Shown one piece after another: positions 7,781-16,617 of a stretch of DNA of 64,000 bases. The notes under the pieces are model-generated. The model saw nothing but the letters and a program-made list of their open reading frames with translations. It searched no databases and was not told the origin of the DNA. Source of the stretch: JACCTU01 sp963700495 (GTDB lineage Bacteria; Actinomycetota; Thermoleophilia; Gaiellales; Gaiellaceae); contig CAVOXT010000006.1 in NCBI GenBank assembly GCA_963700495.1, positions 248,001 through 312,000 on the forward strand, read 5' to 3'. The translations under genes were made by a program, and so were the position numbers. Positions within the stretch are counted from its first letter, which is position 1. Each line of letters starts with the position of its first letter.

Positions 7781-9736
7781 TCAAGCGCCTTCGGGCTCGG
7801 CCGGGGGCTGCATGGTCGCGCCCGGGATCGGGAACGGCCGCGGCTTCGGGGTGCGGCGCGGTTCGCCGGCAGGCTGGTCGGCCGGCGTTGTAGGCGCCTC
7901 GGCCTCCTCCGGGAAGACGTCCTCCACCGGGTCTCCCGCGAGGAGCCGCAGGAACTGCTCTTTGTCGATCGTCTCGCGCTCGATGAGGATGTTCGAGATC
8001 CGGTGGAGCTCCTCCATGTGCGCGCGGAGCACCTTCTGGGCCTCGTCGTGCGCCTCTTCGATGATCCGGCGGATCTCGTCGTCGATCTCGCGCGCGACCT
8101 CTTCGGAGTAGTCGGGCTCGGCGGACATCTCACGCCCGAGGAACGGCAGGTCGTGGTTCCGGCCGAGGACGCGGGGGCCAAGCTTCTCGCTCATCCCGAA
8201 GCGCATCACCATCTGCTTTGCCGTGCTCGTGACCTTCTCGAGGTCGTTCGCCGCGCCGGTCGTGACCTCGTCGAAGACGATCTCCTCCGCCGCCCGCCCT
8301 CCCAGCGTCATCGCGAGGCTGCCCATCAGCGACTTCTTCGTCGTCAGGTAGCGGTCCTCGCGCGGGAGGGAGATCGTGTACCCGAGCGCCTGGCCGCGAC
8401 CGATGATCGAGATCTTGTGAACCTCGGTGTCCTGGTCGAGGTAGTGGCCGACGATCGCGTGGCCGAGCTCGTGGTAGGCGGTGATCCGCCGTTCCTCCTC
8501 GGAGAAGAGGCGCGTCTTCTTCTCGGGGCCGGCGATCACGCGCATGACACCTTCCTCGAGCTCCTCCTGCTCGATCATCTTCTTCCCGCGGCGCGCGGCG
8601 AGCAGCGCAGCCTCGTTGATCAGGTTCGCGAGATCGGCGCCGGTGAAGCCGGGCGTGCCGGCAGCGAGCGTCTCGAGGTCGATGGACGGCTCGAGCGGCT
8701 TGCCCTTCGAGTGCACTTCGAGGATCTTCTTTCGGCCGCTGCGGTCGGGCCGGTCGACCACGATCTGCCGGTCGAAGCGGCCCGGGCGCAGGAGCGCCGG
8801 GTCGAGGATGTCGGGCCGGTTCGTCGCCGCGATCAGGATGATGTTGTCCTTCAGCTCGAACCCGTCCATCTCGACGAGGAGCTGGTTCAGGGTCTGCTCG
8901 CGCTCGTCGTGGCCGCCGCCGAGTCCGGCTCCCCGGTGCCGGCCGACGGCGTCGATCTCGTCCATGAAGACGATGCACGGCGAGGCCTGCTTCGCCTGCT
9001 CGAACAGGTCGCGGACGCGCGAGGCACCCACGCCGACGAACATCTCGACGAAGTCGGAGCCGGAGATCGAGAAGAACGGAACGCCTGCCTCACCGGCGAC
9101 CGCGCGCGCGAGCAGCGTCTTGCCGGTGCCCGGAGGCCCGTAGAGCAGGACGCCCTTGGGGATGCGCGCGCCGAGCGCCTGGAACTTCTTCGGATTCTCG
9201 AGGAACTCCTTGATCTCGTGCAGCTCCTCGACCGCCTCATCGGCGCCCGCGACGTCCTTGAAGCCGATCTTGGGCGAGTCGGGGGTCATCCGCTTTGCCC
9301 GCGACTTGCCGAAGGACATCACCTTGGACCCGCCGCCCTGAACCTGGTTCATCAGGAAGATCCAGAAGCCGAACAGGAGCACGAACGGAAGGAGTGTCGA
9401 GAGCAGCACCCAGATCGCCGACGAGCCGGTTCCCTTCGAGTCGTAGACGACGTCCTTCCGGTCGAGGACGCGCTCGAAGTCCTCCTGCGACTGGTCGGTC
9501 GGGTAGTTGACCCGTGCCTTCGTGCCGTCGACGTAGGTGGCCGTGATCGACTGCTTCTTCGGGTCGAAGACGATCTGCTTGAACTGGTCCGGCTCGTTGA
9601 TCACCTGCTGGCGCATCTGCGAGTAGGTGACCTTGCGCTGCTTGGCGCTGTCTCCGCGCAGGGTCTCGCTCGCCAGCCACGCCAGGGCGACGATGACGAG
9701 AAGCGGGAAGAATGCGCTGCGGAAGAAGCGATTCAC
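7781..9736 (-). CDS. ftsH: ATP-dependent zinc metalloprotease FtsH
   Basis: 651 aa, full length. A membrane helix at residues ~5-25, an extracytoplasmic domain, and a second helix at ~105-130 precede the AAA domain, with Walker A GPPGTGKT near residue 200, Walker B CIVFMDEIDAVGR and second-region-of-homology NRPDILDPALLRPGRFDR. The zinc protease motif HELGH is at 422-426, and the third ligand Asp lies in GAANDLEK. It degrades unassembled membrane proteins and regulatory proteins. The C-terminal Pro-rich tail is an actinobacterial trait. The start is a weakly supported GTG/ATG region at 9736. tilS-hpt-ftsH is a conserved bacterial gene order. Confidence 0.97.
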   Translation of the reverse strand: MNRFFRSAFFPLLVIVALAWLASETLRGDSAKQRKVTYSQMRQQVINEPDQFKQIVFDPKKQSITATYVDGTKARVNYPTDQSQEDFERVLDRKDVVYDSKGTGSSAIWVLLSTLLPFVLLFGFWIFLMNQVQGGGSKVMSFGKSRAKRMTPDSPKIGFKDVAGADEAVEELHEIKEFLENPKKFQALGARIPKGVLLYGPPGTGKTLLARAVAGEAGVPFFSISGSDFVEMFVGVGASRVRDLFEQAKQASPCIVFMDEIDAVGRHRGAGLGGGHDEREQTLNQLLVEMDGFELKDNIILIAATNRPDILDPALLRPGRFDRQIVVDRPDRSGRKKILEVHSKGKPLEPSIDLETLAAGTPGFTGADLANLINEAALLAARRGKKMIEQEELEEGVMRVIAGPEKKTRLFSEEERRITAYHELGHAIVGHYLDQDTEVHKISIIGRGQALGYTISLPREDRYLTTKKSLMGSLAMTLGGRAAEEIVFDEVTTGAANDLEKVTSTAKQMVMRFGMSEKLGPRVLGRNHDLPFLGREMSAEPDYSEEVAREIDDEIRRIIEEAHDEAQKVLRAHMEELHRISNILIERETIDKEQFLRLLAGDPVEDVFPEEAEAPTTPADQPAGEPRRTPKPRPFPIPGATMQPPAEPEGA

Positions 9737-9790
9737 GAGAGGCGGCCTCGGACTGAGGGTAGCAGCCCCTCTTTGCCCGACCAGGCCATT

Positions 9791-10351
9791 TTAGGGGAGG
9801 TTTCCGACCAGGTCCTCGTCCAAAACCGCGACGTAAGGGAGGTTCCGGTACTTCTCATCGAAGTCCAGTCCGTAGCCGACGACGAATCGGTTTGGAATCT
9901 CGAACCCGACGTAGCGGACGGGGACGTCGATCTCCCTGCGATCGGGCTTGGTCAGCAGGGCGCAGATGGCCAGCGAAGCCGGCTCCCGCGACTCGAGATT
10001 CCGCATCAGATAGGACAGGGTCAGGCCGGAGTCGATGATGTCCTCGACGACGAGGACGTCCCGGCCCTCGATGTTCATGTCGAGGTCCTTGAGGATCCGG
10101 ACGACGCCCGACGACTCGGTCGCGCCCGCGTAGCTCGAGATCGCCATGAAGTCGATCTCGCAGGGCACGGTGAGATGGCGCATCAGGTCGCTCATGAAGA
10201 AGACCGCTCCCTTGAGCACGCCGACGAGCAGCAGGTCGTGGCCGGCGTAGTCGTGGGAGATCTCCTCGCCGAGCTCGGCGATGCGGTCGCGGAGCCGGCC
10301 CTCGTCGATGAGCGTCTCCCTGATCGCCGCGGTCAGCTCAGCCTGCGACAA
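9791..10351 (-). CDS. hpt: Hypoxanthine(-guanine) phosphoribosyltransferase
   Basis: 186 aa, typical size. It salvages hypoxanthine/guanine using PRPP. The PRPP-binding motif VLVVEDIIDSGLTLSY is at residues ~99-114; the flexible-loop sequence SSYAGATESSG and KGAVFFMSDL (the 'LKGA' PPi loop) are also visible, and VGYGLDFDEKYRNLPYV is the C-terminal base-binding segment. It overlaps the 3' end of tilS by 14 nt, so the two are co-transcribed and coupled. Confidence 0.96.
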   Translation of the reverse strand: MSQAELTAAIRETLIDEGRLRDRIAELGEEISHDYAGHDLLLVGVLKGAVFFMSDLMRHLTVPCEIDFMAISSYAGATESSGVVRILKDLDMNIEGRDVLVVEDIIDSGLTLSYLMRNLESREPASLAICALLTKPDRREIDVPVRYVGFEIPNRFVVGYGLDFDEKYRNLPYVAVLDEDLVGNLP

Positions 10352-11308
10352 GCTCTGCCTTCACGCCGGCGCCTTCCACGATCCCCGGCACGGCGACGAC
10401 CTCGTCGCCCCGAACGACGAGCGGCCAGGCCTCTCGGTCCGAGCGGGGAATCTTGGCGTCGACAAACACGTCCTGGATCTTCTTCCCCTGGCCCGCGAGC
10501 CGGTCGCCCGCACGCCAGGCCCTTACCTTAAGGCCTTTCTCGTTCGCGCTGATGCGCCAAGCGCCCCAGCGCACTTCGCGGTCGAGTGCGACCGGCGAGC
10601 GCTCGAGCCAGACGGAGTCGTATTCGCGGACGGCGGTGACGCCGCCGCCGAGATCGAGCCGGCGGTTGACGCCCGTTCCGGCGAGGAGCTCGCGCAGCGG
10701 CTCACCCGCGTCGGTGAGGAGCGCAAGCAGGTTCTGCTCGGCTGCGGGGTGGAGCTCGCGCAGCAGCGGCAGGATCTGATCGCGGATCAGGCCCCGCTTC
10801 GTGTGCGGGTTCGACGAGTCCGTGCGGAAGTCGAGCCCCTGCGCGCGGCAGTACGCCTGCGTCTCGTCCCGCGTGACCGAGAGCAGCGGCCGGACGACAC
10901 CGTCGGCACGCTTCTCCTCGATCCCCGAAGCGGCGCCGCGAGAGACAAGCCGGTAGAGCACCGTCTCGACCTGGTCGGATTCCGTGTGCCCGGTCGCCCG
11001 GAGCCTGTCGGTCGCGAACGAGTAGCGGATCGCGCGCAGCTCCTCCTCGGTCTCGCCGCCGCGACCGTCCACGACCTCGGCGCCGAGCACCTCACGGCAA
11101 AAGCGGGCGTCCTCGTCGGACTCCCGGCCGCGGAGGCCGTGGTTGACGTGCAGGGCCGAGACGCGGTAGCCGAGCTCGCGGAGCACGTCGAGGAGACAGG
11201 ACGAGTCCGCCCCGCCGGAGACGAGCGCCGTCACCTCTCCGCCCCGGGGATCAGCTCCCCGGCGCGGATCCGCTCCTCGACGCGGGCCCGAAACGCCAGC
11301 GAATCCAC
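10338..11308 (-). CDS. tilS: tRNA(Ile)-lysidine synthase, frame broken near the N-terminus
   Basis: It makes lysidine at C34 of tRNA-Ile(CAU), an essential reaction. The PP-loop SGGADSS, HVNHGLRGRESDED and the ATP-pyrophosphatase core are clear, with a C-terminal TilS domain (LKVRAWRAGDRL, KKIQDVFVDAKIPR). An uninterrupted frame exists only from GTG 11234. A leaderless start at GTG 11308 (-10 TACTCT at 11321-11316) encodes VDSLAFRARVEERIRAGELIPG, the expected N-terminal helix, but in another frame; adding one G to the GGGG run at 11242-11245 would join it as ELIPGGGEVTALVSGG. Probably a one-base deletion in the sequence. If real, a product lacking ~25 residues could still start at 11234, where GGAGAG precedes GTG. 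Confidence 0.85.
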
Positions 11309-11315
11309 GTTCTAG

Positions 11316-11321
11316 AGAGTA
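11316..11321 (-). promoter_or_regulatory. -10 box for leaderless tilS
   Basis: TACTCT on the minus strand, 7 nt before GTG 11308. Supports the longer tilS N-terminus. Confidence 0.5.
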
Positions 11322-11368
11322 CGGATAGCCGTATGGCGGCGCGGCTCCGTCCGTGCGACGATTTCGTC

Positions 11369-11719
11369 ATGCCCACGGTCCTGATCGTCGACGACCACGC
11401 GAGCTTCCGTGCCACGGCGCGTGAGCTGCTGCAGAGCGAGGGGTTCGATGTGATCGGCGAGGCCGAGGACGGCGCGTCCGCGCTCGAGGCGGTCAAGCGG
11501 CTGCAACCGGAGGTCGTCCTCCTCGACGTCCAGCTGCCGGACATGGACGGGTTCGAGGTCGCGGCACGGCTGGGCCAGAACGGCCACCGCGCCAGCGTCG
11601 TGCTCATCTCGAGTCGCGACGCGTCCGAGTTCGGCGGCCTGGTGCTGCGCTGCGGGGCACTCGGTTTCATCACGAAGGGCGAGCTCTCCGGCGAAAGACT
11701 GGCAGCGCTTCTGGAGTGA
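11369..11719 (+). CDS. Receiver-only response regulator
   Basis: 116 aa, a single REC domain with no output domain. IVDDH holds the acidic pair, the phospho-acceptor Asp is in VVLLDVQLPDMDG (about residue 50), then LISSRD and the conserved Lys in GFITKGEL. Its stop overlaps the start of the four-GAF kinase (GTGA at 11716), so the two are coupled and the kinase is the obvious partner. It may act as a phosphate sink or relay, or through protein contact. Confidence 0.88.
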   Translation: MPTVLIVDDHASFRATARELLQSEGFDVIGEAEDGASALEAVKRLQPEVVLLDVQLPDMDGFEVAARLGQNGHRASVVLISSRDASEFGGLVLRCGALGFITKGELSGERLAALLE

Positions 11720-14700
11720 CGGCTCGCGCCGCGCTCGTGATCTGGACGCTCGCGCTCGCCTGCGCGGCGGGCTCGGTCGTCCTCATCGAGCTGAGCGACC
11801 ACACGAGCGGCAAGCTGGCGCTGATCGTCCTCGCCTCCCCGATCCTGCTCGCATTCGTGGCGAGCGGCATCGTGGCGCGCTTCCAGCGGCCCCACAACCG
11901 AACCGGGACGCTGCTGATCATCGTCGGCTTCAGCTGGTTCCTCGGCGCGCTCACGACGGTCGACAACGACTACGTCTTCACGGCCGGGCTCGTTCTCGGC
12001 ACGCTCTTCACCGCACTTCTCGCGCATCTGCTCCTCGCGTTCCCGACGGGACGTCTCCCGGAGCGGCCGGACCGCATGATCGCCGCGGCGTTCTACGCGG
12101 TCGTCCTCCTAGGCCCGACCCTCGCCTACCTTTTCGACGAGGGAGACCTGACCGACTCCGCCTGCGACGGGCCCTGCCCGGACAACGTCCTCGCGGTCGC
12201 GCCTGCCCAGACCCTCGCGACGGCGATCGCTGTTGCCTACGGCCTCCTGGCGACGGCTCTCGCCGCACTCGTCCTCGTGCGCCTCGTCCTCCGCTGGCGC
12301 CGTGCATCACCCGCGCTTCGGCGGGCGCTGTCGCCGGTGTTCGCGACCGCGGCGATCCTGATCGGGCTGGCGGTCGTTCAGACGATCGTCGGGTTCTTCT
12401 CCGAAGCAGCGGCGAAGACGGTCAACTGGCTCGTCCTCGGCGCACTCCTCGCCGTGCCGCTCGCGTTCCTCTACGGGCTGCTGCGGTCCCGTTTCGGAGC
12501 GACCACGCGGCGCCTCGTCGCCGAGCTGTCGGAGAAGCGAACACCCGAGGAGGTGCAGGCGGTGCTCCGCCGCGCGCTCCGTGACCCGACGCTGGAGCTC
12601 GGGTACATGGGCGCAACCCATCCGGGCTACGTCGGCGTCGACGGGCGGCCGCTGCGAATGCCGGACGACGACGCCGACCGGGTGGTCACCGTGATCGGTG
12701 ACGCGATCCTCGTTCACGACGCATCGCTCCGGGACCAGCCGGAGCTCGACGAGGTCGTCCATGCCGCGCACATCGCGCTGGAGCGAGGCCTGTCGCTCCG
12801 CTCGCTCGAGGAGAGCGAGCGGCGGGCCCGCGCTGTGCTGGACGCGATCCCGGACAACGTCTACCGCCTCTCGAAGAGCGGCGTGTTCCTCGATGCGCAC
12901 GCCAAGGGACGCGGCGGCTACCCCGAAGAGCTGATCTATCCGGGCGTCGCGCCCTCGAGCCTGATCGGCCGGCGGATCGACGAGGTAATGCCGGAGATCA
13001 GCGACGTCGTGCTCGAGGGCATCCGCCGCGCGCTCGAAACGAACGAGATCGTGAGCGTCGAGTACCAGACGACAGAGCCGAACGGTGTGCGCGATCACGA
13101 GACCCGGATCGTCAGAAGCGGCGACGACGAGGTCCTCGGGATCGTCCGCGACGTCACCGGGCAGAAGAAGAACGAGGATGCCCTCCGCGAGCTGGCCGAC
13201 GCCCAGGGGGCGCTCCGCCGGGTCGCGACGCTCGCCGCCGAGGTCGGCGGCCGCGAGCGCGGGCGCTTGTTCCGGGGTGTGACCGAGGAGGCCGCGCGCC
13301 TGCTCGGTGCCCAGAGCGCCAACACGGTCCGATTTGCCGAGGACGGGACCGCGACCGCCGTCGGCGGCTGGGCCGCGCCGGGGGTCGAGCTCATCGCAGC
13401 AGGGACGCCCGTGCCGATGGACAGCGAGACGCCGCTCGTCGAGGTGGCTCGCACAGGCAGGCCCGCACGGATCGAGAGCTACGAGGGGCTGCCGGGCGAC
13501 CTCGCCGCCAGGCTCCGCCGTGTCGGCTGGCGAAGCGGCGTGTCCGCGCCGATCTTCGTCTCAGGGCGCCTCTGGGGTGCGATCACCGCAGGAAGGACCG
13601 TCGAGAAGCCGTTCCCCGAGGGCGCCGAACGGCGCATCGCCGAGTTCGGCGAGATCGTCGGAATCGCGCTCGCGAACGCCGAGGCGCGCGAGCAACTCGC
13701 CGGCCTCGCGGAGGAGCAGGCCGCGCTCAACCGCGTCGCAGTCGCCGTCGCGACCGCGTCCTCGCCGGAGCAGGTCTTCGACGTCGTGACCGAGGAGGTC
13801 GCGCGGCTCCTCGGTGCCGACGCGGCGAACCTCGTGCGCTTCGGGCCCACACTCGCCGAAGGCATCATCGTCGGCAAGTGGAGCGAGCCCGGCGTGCCGA
13901 TCCCGGGCGCCGGGACGGTCGTCCCGCTGGACGGGGGTGCGCTGGCGACGGTCGCGCGAACCGGCGCGCCCGCGCGAATGGGCACGGAGGACCCCGACGT
14001 TCCGGAGTCGCTCCGCGAGCGCCTGCGCCCGCTCGGCGTCACGTCCGTCGTCGCTGCACCGATCGTCGTGTCCGGCGAGCCGTGGGGCGCCGTTGTCGTC
14101 TCCGTCACAGGAGTCAAGGAGTTCGCGCCGGAGGCCGAGGTCCGAATCGGGCAGTTTGCGGGGCTCGTTGCCGTTGCGCTCGCGAACGCGCAGGCGCGTG
14201 AGGAGCTTGCGACACTCGCGGACGAGCAGGCGGCCCTGAGCCGTGTCGCGGTTGCCGTCGCGACCGAGGCCGAGCCGGAGCGCCTGTTCAACGCCGTCTC
14301 CGAGGAGGTGGGGCGCCTGCTCGGCGCACGCTCGGCGGCGGCGGTGCGCTACGTCGACGGAGAGGATGCGTCCGTCATCGTCGGCGGCTGGGGAATCGAC
14401 GACCGGTTCGCCGTGGAAGTCGACACGCTGCTGCCGTTTCAAGGCGGCGCGATCGAGCGGGTCTTCCGTACTCGGAAGACCGCGCGGGTGGACATCGAGA
14501 ACGAGCCGCCCGCCGTCCAGCAGAACATGAGGTCGACGGACGTCTCGTCGCAGGTCGCCGCGCCGATCGTCGTCTCGGGGCGGCTCTGGGGCGCCACGTC
14601 CGTATCGGTCGGCCCGCCGGATCGGTTCCTGCACGACGCTGAGGAGCGCCTCGGCAAGTTCACGCGGCTCGTCGCGGTCGCCCTCGCGAACGCCCAGGCC

Positions 14701-15837
14701 GGCGAAGAGCTGGCGACCCTCGCCGAGGAGCAGGCCGCCCTGAGCCGCGTCGCGGTCGCAGTCGCGACCGAGGCGCACCCCGAGCGGCTCTTCAACGCCG
14801 TCTCCGAGGAGATCGGACATCTGTTCCGAGCACGCGCGGCGGCAACCGTCCGCTACGTCGAGGACGCCGACGCGGCTGAGATCGTCGGCGGATGGGAGCG
14901 GGAGGGCAAGTTTGAGGTCGAGCTCGGCGTGCAACTGCCGTTTCAGGGCGGCGCGATCGCGCGCGTCAGAAAGACAGGCCGAACGGCGCGGATCGATCTC
15001 GAGAACGAGCCGCGCGACGTTCAGGAGCACATGATCGAAGCGGGAGTGACCTCGGGAGTCGCCGCGCCGATTGTGGTCTCCGGGAGGCTCTGGGGCTCCA
15101 CGTCGATCTCGATCAACGGCCCTGAGCGGTTCCCCGCCGACGTCGAGGAGCGGCTCGAGAAGTTCACGAGCCTTGTGGCCGTCGCGCTTGCGAACGCGGA
15201 GGCGCGAGAGGAGCTCAACGCGTCACGCGCACGCATCGTGCAGGCCGGCGACGCCGAGCGCCGACGGCTCGAGCGCAACCTGCACGACGGCGCGCAGCAG
15301 CGTCTCGTCTCGGTCGCGCTCGGGCTTCGCCTGGCGCAGACGAGGCTGCCCGACGACCCGACGGCCGCCGGGGAGCTGCTGGCGCGGGCGAGCGAGGAGC
15401 TCACCGTCGGCCTCGAGGAGCTTCGCGAGCTTGCCCGGGGCCTCCACCCGGCGATCCTCAGCGACCGCGGCCTCGGCGCAGCGCTCGAGGCGCTCGCGAC
15501 GCGCGCCCCGGTGCCGGTCGAGCTCGACGGCGTGCCGACGGAGCGGTTGCCGCCGCCCGTCGAAGCGGCCGCGTACTACGTCGTCGCCGAGTCACTGACG
15601 AACGTGGCCAGGTACGCCGAGGCCAGCTCCGCGCACGTCAGCGTGATGCAGCACAACGGGTTGGCGATCGTCGAGGTCGAGGACGACGGCGTCGGCGGCG
15701 CGGACGTCTCTCGCGGCTCTGGGCTACGGGGCCTCGCCGACCGGGTAGAGGCGCTCGACGGCCGACTCGTCGTTACCAGCGAGACGGGTCATGGGACTCG
15801 GGTGCGTGCGGAGATCCCGTGCAGGCGAGGGTCCTGA
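11716..15837 (+). CDS. Large membrane sensor histidine kinase with PAS and four tandem GAF domains
   Basis: 1373 aa. Six or seven hydrophobic helices (residues ~5-260) include FQRPHNRTGTLLIIVGFSWF, a motif of actinobacterial 7TM-like kinases. A PAS domain begins near 373 (VLDAIPDNVYRLS). Four GAF domains start near 500, 671, 841 and 1009; each opens with a repeated EEQAAL-x-RVAVAVAT linker and contains SAPIxVSGRLWGA, so they arose by tandem duplication. The HisKA_3 dimerisation helix has LHDGAQQR with the phospho-acceptor His1190, followed by a HATPase (ESLTNVARYAEAS, VEDDGVGGAD, GLRGLADRVEAL). NarL-class output would be expected; the adjacent partner is receiver-only. Confidence 0.93.
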   Translation: MTARAALVIWTLALACAAGSVVLIELSDHTSGKLALIVLASPILLAFVASGIVARFQRPHNRTGTLLIIVGFSWFLGALTTVDNDYVFTAGLVLGTLFTALLAHLLLAFPTGRLPERPDRMIAAAFYAVVLLGPTLAYLFDEGDLTDSACDGPCPDNVLAVAPAQTLATAIAVAYGLLATALAALVLVRLVLRWRRASPALRRALSPVFATAAILIGLAVVQTIVGFFSEAAAKTVNWLVLGALLAVPLAFLYGLLRSRFGATTRRLVAELSEKRTPEEVQAVLRRALRDPTLELGYMGATHPGYVGVDGRPLRMPDDDADRVVTVIGDAILVHDASLRDQPELDEVVHAAHIALERGLSLRSLEESERRARAVLDAIPDNVYRLSKSGVFLDAHAKGRGGYPEELIYPGVAPSSLIGRRIDEVMPEISDVVLEGIRRALETNEIVSVEYQTTEPNGVRDHETRIVRSGDDEVLGIVRDVTGQKKNEDALRELADAQGALRRVATLAAEVGGRERGRLFRGVTEEAARLLGAQSANTVRFAEDGTATAVGGWAAPGVELIAAGTPVPMDSETPLVEVARTGRPARIESYEGLPGDLAARLRRVGWRSGVSAPIFVSGRLWGAITAGRTVEKPFPEGAERRIAEFGEIVGIALANAEAREQLAGLAEEQAALNRVAVAVATASSPEQVFDVVTEEVARLLGADAANLVRFGPTLAEGIIVGKWSEPGVPIPGAGTVVPLDGGALATVARTGAPARMGTEDPDVPESLRERLRPLGVTSVVAAPIVVSGEPWGAVVVSVTGVKEFAPEAEVRIGQFAGLVAVALANAQAREELATLADEQAALSRVAVAVATEAEPERLFNAVSEEVGRLLGARSAAAVRYVDGEDASVIVGGWGIDDRFAVEVDTLLPFQGGAIERVFRTRKTARVDIENEPPAVQQNMRSTDVSSQVAAPIVVSGRLWGATSVSVGPPDRFLHDAEERLGKFTRLVAVALANAQAGEELATLAEEQAALSRVAVAVATEAHPERLFNAVSEEIGHLFRARAAATVRYVEDADAAEIVGGWEREGKFEVELGVQLPFQGGAIARVRKTGRTARIDLENEPRDVQEHMIEAGVTSGVAAPIVVSGRLWGSTSISINGPERFPADVEERLEKFTSLVAVALANAEAREELNASRARIVQAGDAERRRLERNLHDGAQQRLVSVALGLRLAQTRLPDDPTAAGELLARASEELTVGLEELRELARGLHPAILSDRGLGAALEALATRAPVPVELDGVPTERLPPPVEAAAYYVVAESLTNVARYAEASSAHVSVMQHNGLAIVEVEDDGVGGADVSRGSGLRGLADRVEALDGRLVVTSETGHGTRVRAEIPCRRGS

Positions 15838-15861
15838 TCGTGGCTACGACGTGATCCGAGG

Positions 15862-16617
15862 ATGACCGAATACGCCACGGACGCCCCGCGACGGCGCCTG
15901 CTCGGAAGGCCCCGTCCGTGGACGGCGCTCGTGGTCGTCTCCGCGACGCTCCTCGTCACGGCCGCCGTGGTCCTCGCCGCATTGTGGGCTACGTCCGAGA
16001 CGACCAGCTCGACTTCGTTCACGGCTCAGTTGCCGGGCACGCTCCTCGGCATCGAGATCGAGGTGGCCCAGGGGAACGTCGAGATCCTCGGCGGAACGAC
16101 CCCCGAAGTGCTCGTCAGCCGAGTCGACTCGTCCGTGTTCGGCCACTCGCCCACGGAGCAGCGGTTCGTCGCCGACGGGGTCTTCAGAATCGAGTCGAGC
16201 TGCCCTGCGCTCGTGATCGGCTCCTGCGCCGCCGACTATCGGCTCACGGTGCCTGAAAAGGTGCCGCTCACGATCGTGGCGGACCATGGTGACGTGCGCC
16301 TGACCGCCTACCGCGGCTCGGCCGTGTTGTCGACCCTCGGCGGAAGCCTCACCGTGGACGCCTTCTGCGGCTCACAGCTCGATGCGACCGCGAACAGCGG
16401 CGACATCGAAGTCGTCGCCACGTGTCCGCCCGAGCGTCTGACATTGCGCACGGTCTCGGGCAACATCGTGGCGCGCGTTCCCCCCGGCCGCTACAACGTC
16501 GATGCGGAGACGCTGAGCGGGGACGTGACCTTCCGCGACGTCGAGGACGACCCCAACGCACGATCCGGGATCCAGGCGCTCAGCAACAGCGGCGACGTGA
16601 CCGTGGAAGCGGGATGA
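15862..16617 (+). CDS. Membrane-anchored DUF4097-like beta-repeat protein
   Basis: 251 aa. One N-terminal membrane segment (WTALVVVSATLLVTAAVVLA), then an extracytoplasmic right-handed beta-repeat region with LPGTLLGIEIEVAQGNVEI, VADHGDVRLTAY, ATANSGDIEV and SNSGDVTVEAG. The recurring SGDI/SGNI turns are typical of DUF4097 putative adhesin-like domains. An ATGA overlap with the following kinase (16614) couples them, so it may be an extracytoplasmic accessory or sensor for that kinase. GAGG precedes ATG 15862. Confidence 0.75.
   Translation: MTEYATDAPRRRLLGRPRPWTALVVVSATLLVTAAVVLAALWATSETTSSTSFTAQLPGTLLGIEIEVAQGNVEILGGTTPEVLVSRVDSSVFGHSPTEQRFVADGVFRIESSCPALVIGSCAADYRLTVPEKVPLTIVADHGDVRLTAYRGSAVLSTLGGSLTVDAFCGSQLDATANSGDIEVVATCPPERLTLRTVSGNIVARVPPGRYNVDAETLSGDVTFRDVEDDPNARSGIQALSNSGDVTVEAG

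Noticed and set aside
7697..10531. A 944-aa plus-strand frame rich in Asp, Glu, Val and Leu.
   Set aside because: It lies opposite ftsH and hpt and has the amino-acid bias of an antisense shadow in high-GC DNA. No domain and no start signal.
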